Below, piece after piece: positions 53,259 through 62,600 of a stretch of DNA of 64,000 nucleotides. Where the stretch lies: NCBI GenBank assembly GCA_028284445.1, contig JANQRS010000068.1, positions 1 to 64,000 of the forward strand, given 5' to 3'. This DNA is from Calditrichia bacterium (GTDB taxonomy: Bacteria; Calditrichota; Calditrichia; RBG-13-44-9; J075). Below the pieces are notes generated by a model that worked only from the letters and a program-made list of their open reading frames with translations, searched no databases and was not told where the DNA came from. How positions within the stretch are numbered: position 1 is the first letter of the stretch; every line of letters starts with the position of its first letter. A program made the translations under genes and the position numbers.

Positions 53259-54491
53259 TTGGATCAGGATCAACTCATAGATGAGAGAAATTATCCCTCT
53301 GACGTCCAGATCGTAAATATTGACGATCGGGAATTTATTATTATTGGTACCGCGCATATTTCTCAGAAGTCGGCTGACCTGGTTCGAACAGTTATTGAAA
53401 AGGAAAAGCCGGATTCAGTTTGTGTTGAGCTCGACGAGCGGCGATACAAGGCACTATCTTCCCAGCGGAAATGGGAAGCACTCGATCTGAAATCGGTTAT
53501 TCGCCAAAAGCAACTTAGTACACTCCTTATTAATCTTCTCCTCGCATCCTATCAAAAAAAGCTTGGCAAAAAACTCGGCGTGGTGCCCGGTATTGAGCTG
53601 CTGGAAGCAACCCAGGCTGCCAAGGAGAATGATATCCCGATTGTTCTATGTGACCGCGACATTCGCATTACGCTTCGTCGCGCCTGGCACTCCATGTCGT
53701 TTTGGGAAAAGGTGAAGATGATGTCGTCCGGCCTTGCCGGTATTCTCGACAATCAGGAAATATCTGAAGAGAAGCTGGCGGAAATTCGCGAAAAAGACGT
53801 GCTGTCTGAGCTGATGAGCGAATTGGGGAAGGTGATGCCGGTGCTTAAGACCGTGCTCATCGATGAACGTGATACCTACCTGACCCAAAAGATGCGCCAA
53901 ACAGACGGACAGAAGATTGTTGCTGTTGTGGGCGCCGGGCACGTTAGAGGTATTCTGGAAGCCCTCGATCAGGATAGCGATAAAAATCTTGAGGAAATCG
54001 AAACCATTCCCCCGGCGTCTTCTGCCCTGAAGTGGGTCGGTTGGGGAATTCCGGCGATTATTATTGGCTCTATTTTGCTGATTGGTTGGAATGATGGCTT
54101 TGCCGAGGCCGAGAAGAATGCCATTTTTTGGGTGCTGGCCAACGGCATACCAAGTGCGATCGGGGCAATAATCGCCGCAGCGCACCCGATGACCATAATC
54201 GCCTCATTCTTAGCTGCACCGGTTACCAGCCTGACTCCGGTAATTGGTGCCGGCTATGTTGCAGCATTTGTTCAGGCTTATTTTAACCCCCCCATTGTGA
54301 AAGATTTCCAGAACGTAACGGAAGAATTGTCGTCGGTAAAGAACTGGTGGCAAAACAAGCTTCTGAAAATTATTCTGGTATTCATGCTCACCAGTATCGG
54401 CAGCCTGATTGGTACATGGGTTGGCGCCTACGAAATTGTTGGCAATGTTTGGCAGATTGTCATCAATTTTTTTAGTGGTATTTTTTCGTAA
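53259..54491 (+). CDS. TraB/GumN-family membrane protein
   Basis: A 410-residue protein of the TraB family (TIGR00261-like). The N-terminal domain (about 15-240) has FIIIGTAHISQKSADLV, the two GTAH/ VGAGHVRGI motifs typical of the EreA/ChaN-like fold, and VCVELDERRY; the C-terminal half has about four membrane helices (GWGIPAIIIGSILLIGW, PSAIGAIIAAAHPMTIIASFL and two more). Relatives in Enterococcus shut off pheromone signalling; in other bacteria the role is unknown. TTG start. No neighbouring gene suggests a function. Confidence 0.88.
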   Translation: MDQDQLIDERNYPSDVQIVNIDDREFIIIGTAHISQKSADLVRTVIEKEKPDSVCVELDERRYKALSSQRKWEALDLKSVIRQKQLSTLLINLLLASYQKKLGKKLGVVPGIELLEATQAAKENDIPIVLCDRDIRITLRRAWHSMSFWEKVKMMSSGLAGILDNQEISEEKLAEIREKDVLSELMSELGKVMPVLKTVLIDERDTYLTQKMRQTDGQKIVAVVGAGHVRGILEALDQDSDKNLEEIETIPPASSALKWVGWGIPAIIIGSILLIGWNDGFAEAEKNAIFWVLANGIPSAIGAIIAAAHPMTIIASFLAAPVTSLTPVIGAGYVAAFVQAYFNPPIVKDFQNVTEELSSVKNWWQNKLLKIILVFMLTSIGSLIGTWVGAYEIVGNVWQIVINFFSGIFS

Positions 54492-54612
54492 AGCCTGGGG
54501 CTTCCCTGGACCGGTCCCTGATTGTTAAGCATGTCATTCTCTTTCCAACGGACATCGTTTCTACAGCTACCGCTTTAGACCCACTCCTAAATTTAATTTC
54601 GTAAATCCGGAC

Positions 54613-54632
54613 TTTGTTACTTAAGTAACAAA
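54613..54632. promoter_or_regulatory. 20-bp perfect palindrome upstream of the large subtilase
   Basis: TTTGTTACTT and its exact complement, 60 bp before the start at 54692. Operator candidate; the sequence is long enough that chance is unlikely. Confidence 0.5.
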
Positions 54633-54638
54633 CTGACT

Positions 54639-54655
54639 GTGTATTTTTTATACAC
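54639..54655. promoter_or_regulatory. Second inverted repeat upstream of the large subtilase
   Basis: GTGTAT-TTTTT-ATACAC, seven bases after the first palindrome and 37 bp before the start. May be an operator, or include a promoter -10 region. Confidence 0.4.
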
Positions 54656-54691
54656 TGCGAATGAGGGGAAACGCAATGCCAAAGGAAGGCT

Positions 54692-57600
54692 ATGACAGGT
54701 CTATTATGGAAAATTGTTTGGGTCTCGCTTCTCCTGATACTGAACCTCACCGCGCAATCGTACTCCCAACGCCCTGCTACTGCGGAAAGCGAAATCATCG
54801 TCCAGTTGGAAGATGAATCTGCACTGGCAGACCTCGAGAACCACTATGCAGCACTCGGGCTGCAGCGAAAAAAATGTCTTTCGCAGCGCCTGAATATATG
54901 GCTGCTCGAATATCACAGTGAAAATATGAAGGCAGCGGCTGTCCGTAGCTTGCTGCAGAAAAATGCTAGTGTACTGCAGGCGCAGGAAAATCATTACATC
55001 CAGCGCCGCCAAGGTGATCCGGATGATCCCTACTATTTGGATCAGTGGGCGCTGCATAATACCGGTCAAACCGGCGGCGATATTGATGCTGATATCGATG
55101 CGCCGGAAGCCTGGGATATAACCGCCGGTGGATTCACCGCCCTCGGTGATGAGATTGTTATTGCCATAATTGACGGTGGCATGGATCTCGATCATCCGGA
55201 TATCAATTACTGGAAGAACGAGGCGGAAATTCCCGCTAATGGGCTGGATGACGATGGCAATGGATATATCGATGATTACGATGGCTGGAATGCCCGCCAC
55301 AGCAACGGAATAATTCCAGCGGATATTCATGGTACCCACGTGGCCGGTATTGCCGGAGCCATCGGCAACAACAGTGAAGGTATCAGCGGTGTAAATCGCG
55401 ATGTCAAAATTATGCCGATAGCCGGTGCCTCAACGCTGGAGTCTGTGGTCATCGAAGCCTATGCCTACATTTATGAGATGCGTCTATTATATAATGAGAG
55501 CAATGGGGCAGCAGGAGCGTTTGTGGTTGTCAGCAATGCTTCATTTGGCGTCGATTATGCTGATCCCGATGACTTCCCCATCTGGTGTGCGATGTTTGAT
55601 TCGTTGGGCAGCATTGGCGTATTGAGCTGTGCGGCCACCGCCAATATCGGTGTTAATGTGGAGGCTGAAGGCGATATGCCCACCACCTGTGATAGTGACT
55701 ATCTCATTGCGGTCACTAATACCACGCATACCGATCGCAAGTATCAATCCGCAGCATATGGAACCATCAGTATAGATTTGGGTGCCCCCGGTACGGAAAT
55801 ATTATCGACATTTCCGGAGGGTGACTATGGGACAATGACCGGCACATCGATGGCGTCCCCGATGGTGAGTGGCGCAATTTCTCTGATGTTTGCTGCAGCT
55901 GATGTCACATTGATCAGCGATTATAAGAATAATCCCGGCGAGACGATTCATCTGTTTAAAGACTGGTTGATGGAAGGCGTCGACTCCTTGACAACGTTGG
56001 AATATAAAACATTGAGTGGCGGCCGTCTGAATCTGCATCGCTCAATCCAGTTGGTGCAAAGCTACTCGGACAGTCTTGATCCCAATCCCCCTATCAACGT
56101 CGATATTTATAGCGATTATGTAACGCCAACGAGCATTGAACTTTCCTGGGACGTCCCGCCCGGCTATACCAGTGGTGATACATTGCCAACGGATCTTTTT
56201 GTGATCGACATTCACCGCGACGACTCTTTGATCGTGAGCCTGCCCGGCGACTCTCTTTCGTTTACAGATAGCAGCCTGGTCGATGGTGTGTTCTATAGCT
56301 ACACCCTTCAAACGCGAATCGTGGCAAACGATAGCACCAGCAGTGAAGTGTATCGAAGTTGGTATGCCGGTGGCGCACCGCAGCCGGGAGTGCCGCAGCA
56401 GCTGACCTGCGAAGGCGACAGCCTGAGCGCAGTTCTCAACTGGCGTGATCCACTGCTACAGGCAGACGGAACACCGCTGGATGATCTCGATTCACTCTAT
56501 GTTTATCGCAATGATACCTTGATCGCAGCTGTTGCAGCAGAGGTTGAAAAATATGTCGATGTCCCACCGGGCGGATTTTTTCATGACTATCAAATTGCGG
56601 CAAAAGACAGTGAAGTGCCGGCCAATATTAGCGGGCGCAGCAGCGTTGCGAGATGTTATGTCGGCGTGCCGCCGGATTTCCTGGTGTGGGTCGGACCGTC
56701 TGCAGTTGACAAAAGTGCCCAGAGCGGAGACAGCCTTTGGGCGGCGCTTGTTGCAAATGGGGAAAGTGCGATTCTCACCAACGATCTTTTTGAGCTGGGT
56801 GAAGATCTGACAGTATACGAGGGCATCTTTGTGGTTCTTGGTGTTTTTGGCAGCAATCACGTCTTGACGGATCAGTCCGCTGAGGCATTGGCGCTGGAAA
56901 CCTACCTTGCCGGTGGTGGCAATCTCTTCGTTGAGGGGGGGGATTGTTTTAATTTCGATCCGGATAAGGAAGGTCATAATATCCGTCCGTGGTTTGACCT
57001 CGAGAAAGGCCCGGACGGCAGCGCTGATGTTGAAGGAATGATTGGGATAAATGAACTATCGCCATTTGACTTTTCATATTCCGGCGCCAATTATTGGATG
57101 GATGGCCTGGTGCCGGCCAGTTCTGTTGTCATTTGGCAGAACAATATGAACAGCGATGTGCTCGGGGTATTCAGCAGCGAATTTGGATCAGGCCGCTCAA
57201 TTGGGGTTGTACCGTCTTTTGGAGGCTTCGAAAATTCTTCGCAGCCGATCAATAAGCACTGGCGCGTTGCCAGCGGTAAATATGAGGAAGCAGTGCCGGC
57301 GGTACATAACCGTCCGTCCATGCAGCGTGCACTGCCTGAGCCATTTGTTACAAAGGCCGCTCCCGGAGATCCGGTTCGGAAACAAGCACGGTTGAATATG
57401 AACCGCCAACTGTTGGATCCGCTAAATCCCTTTGCTATCCATGCCGCTAACAAAAATGAAATAATGGCGGCATATTTGAATTTATTCCGTGCGCAGGGGG
57501 TACCGGTGCTCAGCGTCAGCGATTCCATCGTGGAAATGAATGCGGTTACCAACGGTACGGCAACGCGAATATTGACCATTACCAATGACAATGGTTCCTT

Positions 57601-59383
57601 ACCTGCCGATTTGATTTATTCCGTCAGCAGTGATCCGCTCGATGCATGGCTGGTTGTGCCAAACACGACTGATACCCTCGGGCGTCAGCAGTCCAATCAA
57701 GTTGTATTGCAGGCAAACGCGACCGGTCTGCAGGTCGGCAGCTATACAAGCACAGTAACGATCACCAGCAATGACTCTGTTAATAGTCATATGTTAATTC
57801 CAGTAACCTTCACGATTGTGGAAGCACCGGCCCTGGTGCTGAGTTCGGATTCCTTACACTTTGCCAGCGAGGTTGGCGGGAAAGACTCGCTGTCTTTACA
57901 GGTTTCGAATACCGGGGGCGGCACCTTGTTTGTGACGATATTTGATGAAGATTCGCTGGCAGATTCCAGCGGCACAAAAATGGGAAACAGTGTTTCTTAT
58001 CGCTGGCTCGACAGTGACGATCCTGAGGGCCCGGAGTTTAACTGGCAGGATATTCAGACCGGCGCCAATACAATTTCATTAGGGGATGATGATTGCTTTG
58101 CCCTTGCCTTGCCTTTCAGTTTTCCCTTTTATGACGAAGCCTATGATAGCATCTGGATTTCTTCCAATGGCTATTTGACCTTCGACGACAATGCCAAGAG
58201 CCCGGCGAATGATCCCTTGCCGGACATTTCGCAACCGCAGAATTTGATCGCCCCGTTTTGGGATGATCTGGATCCAGCTGAAGCAGCAAATATTCATTAT
58301 ATGATCAACGATAACGAGCTGATTGTTCAATATCAGGCCGTGTCGCACTGGGGTGGTATGGGGCAACCGGGGGTCTATACATTCCAGGTGATATTGCATC
58401 GCAATGGGGTCATTCGCTTTCAATATCTCGATATGCGCCATACCGTTAATTCGGCCAGTGTCGGCATCGAAAATCACGATGGCAGCGAAGGGCTGCAGAT
58501 CTGTTATAACGAAGCCTATGTACACAATAACCTGGCTATTATGATCGAGCCAACGCTGCATTGGGTAACGGTTTCACCCTGGGAGCTGGCATTGCCGCCG
58601 GATAGCAGCGCTGACATAACCGTGGTTGCTAACTCTGTCGGCATGCTCGACGGCGTATTTGAAACTGACCTGGTTTTTTCCAGCAACGATCCGCTCAGCC
58701 CGGAACGCCGTTTGCCGATTGAGTTTCATGTCGGCTACGGTAATCAGCCGCGGTTGGCGATTGACACGGATACACTGCTTTTCGATGCTACTGCCATCAA
58801 TAGCGAATCCGTTCAGACCCTTTATGTTCATAACAGTGGTAACTCCCTTTTGGAAATCGCCGACATCATCAGCAATCATCGCGCGTTCACCGTTGATTCG
58901 CTGCATCGCTCCTGCATGCCCGGTGACAGTATTCCGCTCACTGTCACATTCAGTCCAACAACCGTGGGTGAAATCGAAGCGGCCTTGAATATTACCAGCA
59001 ATGACACATCGATCGGGGTTGCAAATGTTGTCCTGATAGGTGTGGGCGAACTGGCAACCGGTATTAGCAGCGACGAATTGCCGTCGACTTTTGCGCTGGC
59101 TCCGAATTTCCCTAACCCATTTAACCCGACTACCACACTATCCTGGCAGCTACCGCAATCTGCGCAGGTATCCATTATCATTTACAATATGCTTGGCCAG
59201 GTCGTCCGGCAATTGGTATCCGGTGTACATACGCCGGGTACATATAAAAATACCTGGGACGGACGCGATGCTGCTGGAAATTCGGTTGCCAGCGGTGTAT
59301 ATATCTACCAAATGGCTGCTTTCAGCCAAACCGGCAATGAGATATTTTTTACGAAATCGAGAAAGATGATGTTGGTCAAATAG
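54692..59383 (+). CDS. Very large secreted S8 subtilase with sorting domain
   Basis: A 1563-residue exported protease. Signal peptide (1-26), propeptide, then the S8 domain (about 110-455) with Asp161 (IAIIDGGMDLDHPD), His213 (IHGTHVAG) and Ser386 (GTSMASPMVSG). Two fibronectin-type segments follow (about 465-655), a GATase/flavodoxin-like module (about 661-790; VVLGVFGSNHVL, LETYLAGGGNLFVEGGDCF), Ig-like ASPM/Hydin-type domains (near 940, 1047 and 1352), a nidogen-like module (about 1102-1280; WISSNGYLTFDD, LIAPFWDDLDP) and a FlgD-like sorting tail from 1468 (NFPNPFNPTTTLSW ... SRKMMLVK). AAAGGAAGG precedes the ATG. Paralogue of the next gene. Substrate unknown. Confidence 0.93.
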   Translation: MTGLLWKIVWVSLLLILNLTAQSYSQRPATAESEIIVQLEDESALADLENHYAALGLQRKKCLSQRLNIWLLEYHSENMKAAAVRSLLQKNASVLQAQENHYIQRRQGDPDDPYYLDQWALHNTGQTGGDIDADIDAPEAWDITAGGFTALGDEIVIAIIDGGMDLDHPDINYWKNEAEIPANGLDDDGNGYIDDYDGWNARHSNGIIPADIHGTHVAGIAGAIGNNSEGISGVNRDVKIMPIAGASTLESVVIEAYAYIYEMRLLYNESNGAAGAFVVVSNASFGVDYADPDDFPIWCAMFDSLGSIGVLSCAATANIGVNVEAEGDMPTTCDSDYLIAVTNTTHTDRKYQSAAYGTISIDLGAPGTEILSTFPEGDYGTMTGTSMASPMVSGAISLMFAAADVTLISDYKNNPGETIHLFKDWLMEGVDSLTTLEYKTLSGGRLNLHRSIQLVQSYSDSLDPNPPINVDIYSDYVTPTSIELSWDVPPGYTSGDTLPTDLFVIDIHRDDSLIVSLPGDSLSFTDSSLVDGVFYSYTLQTRIVANDSTSSEVYRSWYAGGAPQPGVPQQLTCEGDSLSAVLNWRDPLLQADGTPLDDLDSLYVYRNDTLIAAVAAEVEKYVDVPPGGFFHDYQIAAKDSEVPANISGRSSVARCYVGVPPDFLVWVGPSAVDKSAQSGDSLWAALVANGESAILTNDLFELGEDLTVYEGIFVVLGVFGSNHVLTDQSAEALALETYLAGGGNLFVEGGDCFNFDPDKEGHNIRPWFDLEKGPDGSADVEGMIGINELSPFDFSYSGANYWMDGLVPASSVVIWQNNMNSDVLGVFSSEFGSGRSIGVVPSFGGFENSSQPINKHWRVASGKYEEAVPAVHNRPSMQRALPEPFVTKAAPGDPVRKQARLNMNRQLLDPLNPFAIHAANKNEIMAAYLNLFRAQGVPVLSVSDSIVEMNAVTNGTATRILTITNDNGSLPADLIYSVSSDPLDAWLVVPNTTDTLGRQQSNQVVLQANATGLQVGSYTSTVTITSNDSVNSHMLIPVTFTIVEAPALVLSSDSLHFASEVGGKDSLSLQVSNTGGGTLFVTIFDEDSLADSSGTKMGNSVSYRWLDSDDPEGPEFNWQDIQTGANTISLGDDDCFALALPFSFPFYDEAYDSIWISSNGYLTFDDNAKSPANDPLPDISQPQNLIAPFWDDLDPAEAANIHYMINDNELIVQYQAVSHWGGMGQPGVYTFQVILHRNGVIRFQYLDMRHTVNSASVGIENHDGSEGLQICYNEAYVHNNLAIMIEPTLHWVTVSPWELALPPDSSADITVVANSVGMLDGVFETDLVFSSNDPLSPERRLPIEFHVGYGNQPRLAIDTDTLLFDATAINSESVQTLYVHNSGNSLLEIADIISNHRAFTVDSLHRSCMPGDSIPLTVTFSPTTVGEIEAALNITSNDTSIGVANVVLIGVGELATGISSDELPSTFALAPNFPNPFNPTTTLSWQLPQSAQVSIIIYNMLGQVVRQLVSGVHTPGTYKNTWDGRDAAGNSVASGVYIYQMAAFSQTGNEIFFTKSRKMMLVK

Positions 59384-59626
59384 CCTTGTTGGTCAGCGGC
59401 CTACCTTTGTGAAGAAATTCCCTTCCGTAAAATCGCTTAATCGATAGGGAAGTCGAACGATAAGTTGTATATTCATACGATACCAGGGACGGTACCATGA
59501 ACACTCCATTTTATACCATCTTTATTCTGCTAATGCAGCATAGTTAGTAGTGCCAAAACAGCTTTTAAAATCTGTACTTCATTAATCGTTTCATCAATTC
59601 ATTCCTAACAATACGGAAGGGTCTGT

Positions 59627-62600
59627 ATGAGGAGAACTGTGTGGTGTGTGATGATAATGCTGTTGATGTCATCAATGGTGTTATCGCAGGAAAAAATTGC
59701 GCCGGTATTGCGCGCCAAAATGGATCTGGCGGCAAAATCAAATACCCCGGTAAAGGCTTTGATAATGCTGGAAGACCGCCTGGATATTCGCGCTTTGGAT
59801 GCTGAGCTTTACAAACGCGAAGTCGATTTGCAAACCAGAGCCTATGAAGTCATCACCGCCCTTAAGGACAAGGCTGCAGAAACTCAGGGAGAGTTGCTGA
59901 ATTACCTGGAGGCCCAACCGAGGTCTGAAGTGGTAACCTACGAAGCATTCTGGATCGCAAATATCATTGCAGTCGACGCCGTGCCGGGCGTGATTGTCGA
60001 TATAAGCAAGCGAGCCGACGTGCATTACATTCAAATAGACAGCGAATTGGAATGGGACCGTCCGGTTGAAAGTTCACTGGCCGAAGAATCTATTCCCAAT
60101 GGTGTTGAACCGGGTCTGCGGGCCATCAACGCGCACTTGATGTGGGAAGCTGGTTTTACCGGCGCCGGCGTTATTGTGATGGGCGTTGATACAGGTATCG
60201 ATGTGAACCATCCGGCCCTCTCCTGGAAGTGGCGTGGTAACAACGTGCCGGCAAACCAGGCATGGTTCGATCCGGAAACCAGCACTGCAAGCCCGACCGA
60301 TTGCGATAACCATGGCACCCATACTATGGGAACGATGACCGGACTGGATCCGGCTACCAATGACACGATTGGTGTTGCTTTTGGCGCCGAGTGGATTGGT
60401 GCAAAAACCATCTGTGCGGCAGGTGCTCACACCTCGCGTTCTATCGCGGCCTTTGAATGGGCCGTGGATCCTGACGGCAATCCGGCAACCGCCGATGATA
60501 TGCCGGTTGGTATCAACAACTCCTGGTGGGATCCCAATATCACTTCAAGCACCCAATGTAATCCCTTGATCAATCCTTACATTGATGTAGTTACTGCCGT
60601 TGAAGCAGCTGGTATTGCCATTGTTTTCTCTGCTGGAAACAGCGGCCCCGGCGGAACATCCGTTACAACACCGAAGAACGTAAACTTTGATTTGGTGGAT
60701 TTTTGGGCAACCGGTGCTTTGGATGCCAACAATGTGGTGGCTGGTTTTAGCAGTCGTGGACCGGTTGTTAATAGCTGTATTACCGGTAACAGTTCTCTTG
60801 ATATTAAACCGGAAGCCAGTGCTCCGGGTGTGGCTGTCCGTTCATCGATCATCGGCGGCGGATATGGAAACCTTAGTGGAACTTCGATGGCTGCTCCGCA
60901 CGTCGTTGGCGCCTTGGCATTGCTTCGTGAAGCACATCCCGGACTTACCGGTCGCGAACTGAAGCTGGCGCTTTATAATACCGCTCGCGATTTGGGACCG
61001 GCTGGTGAAGACAATGACTACGGAATGGGCATCATTGATGTCTATGCTGCTCACCTGTCCCTGGCAGACCCCACCGATCCGAATCCTCCGGAAAATGTCA
61101 CTGCGTTTAGCGATTTTAACACGCCTACTTCAATTGCTTTGACCTGGGATGATCCTACCAACTATTTTGGTGGCGATACCCTGTTGCCGGACGCATTTGA
61201 AATTGATATTTATCGCGACGCTGCCCTGGTAGCAAGCGTTGCCGGTGGCACCGAATCTTATAATGATTCCCTGCTTACGGACGGTCAGTTTTACGAATAT
61301 ACGGTTATGGCCCGTGATACACTCGACAGCCTGAGTCGCGGTGTTGATGTGTCTGCCTACGCTGGTGGATCGCCGATTCCGGCCGCGCCGAGCGATTTTG
61401 CTTGTGAAGCAGATACAGTGCAAGCCATCCTCACCTGGGTAGACCCAACAACCCAATCTGACGGCACAACACTCGATGATCTGGATTCGATCTTTGTTTA
61501 TCGCAACGATTCGTTGATCGCGATGATTGAGCCGGGTGTTCAGACGTATACCGATATTCCGGAAGAACCGGGTTTCGTATATCGCTACTCTGTTAAAGCA
61601 AAAGATAGTGAAGATCCGGCCAACTTCAGCGCCGCTGCCGGACCACTGGATTGTTTTGTGGGCAGTGCTCCTAACTTCCTGATTTGGCAGGGAGCGGACG
61701 TGGTTGGTCAAGGCGCTGAAAGTGGCGATAGTTTGCTTTCTGCGCTCATCGCTAATGGTGAAGGCGCCTTCCTGACCGATAGCCTGTTTGAGTTTGGTGC
61801 TGATCTGAGCATCTATGAAGGGATCTTTGTTGTGCTCGGTATTTACCCGGACAATCACGAAATAGAAGCGGGTGATCCTGAAGGCCCGGCCCTGGAAAGC
61901 TATCTGAATGATGGCGGCCGAATTTTCCTGGAAGCCGGTGATGCCTATAATTTTGATCCGGAATTTGGCGGTTATAATATTCGTCCCTGGTTTGATCTGG
62001 ATGATGGCCCTGATGGCAGTGCCGACCTGTCAGGCGTGATCGGGGTAAATGACATGTCTGCCTTTAGCTTTTCCTATTCCGGTCACAACAACTTTATGGA
62101 TGAACTGCAGCCGGTGACATCCACAGCCATTTGGCAGAACGATGTCAATATTGATATCAGTGGTGTTTTCTATACCGGTTTTGGCAGTGGCCGCTCCGTT
62201 GGGGTGGTGCCGTCCTTCGCCGGATTTGACAATTCTAGCAACAAACTGAACCGTATCGAGCGCCTACTGGATCCTTTGTCCAGAGACGGATTCATTGATG
62301 GACATAAGCCGCCGCGTCCGGAACGCGAAGCGCGTTCGAAATTCGTAAAAAAAGCGGCGCCGGAAAATTCTGCGCTGAAGAAACAGCGCGCCCAGGAACG
62401 GCAATTTGCCGAAGTTACTGCAGCAGGGGTCAAAGTCCTGGCCAACAATAAAGTAGACCTGATGGCTGCATACCTCGGGCTCTTCCGTAATACCGGCGCG
62501 GCAACCATTGCCGTAAGCGATTCTGTTGTGAACGACTCGCTGTTGGTAAATGGCACCAATGCCATCGTAATGACCATTACCAATGCCGGTGGTAGCCTGG

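Noticed and set aside
59497..59544. 15-codon hydrophobic frame before the last subtilase
   Set aside because: Weak ribosome site and too short to distinguish from chance.
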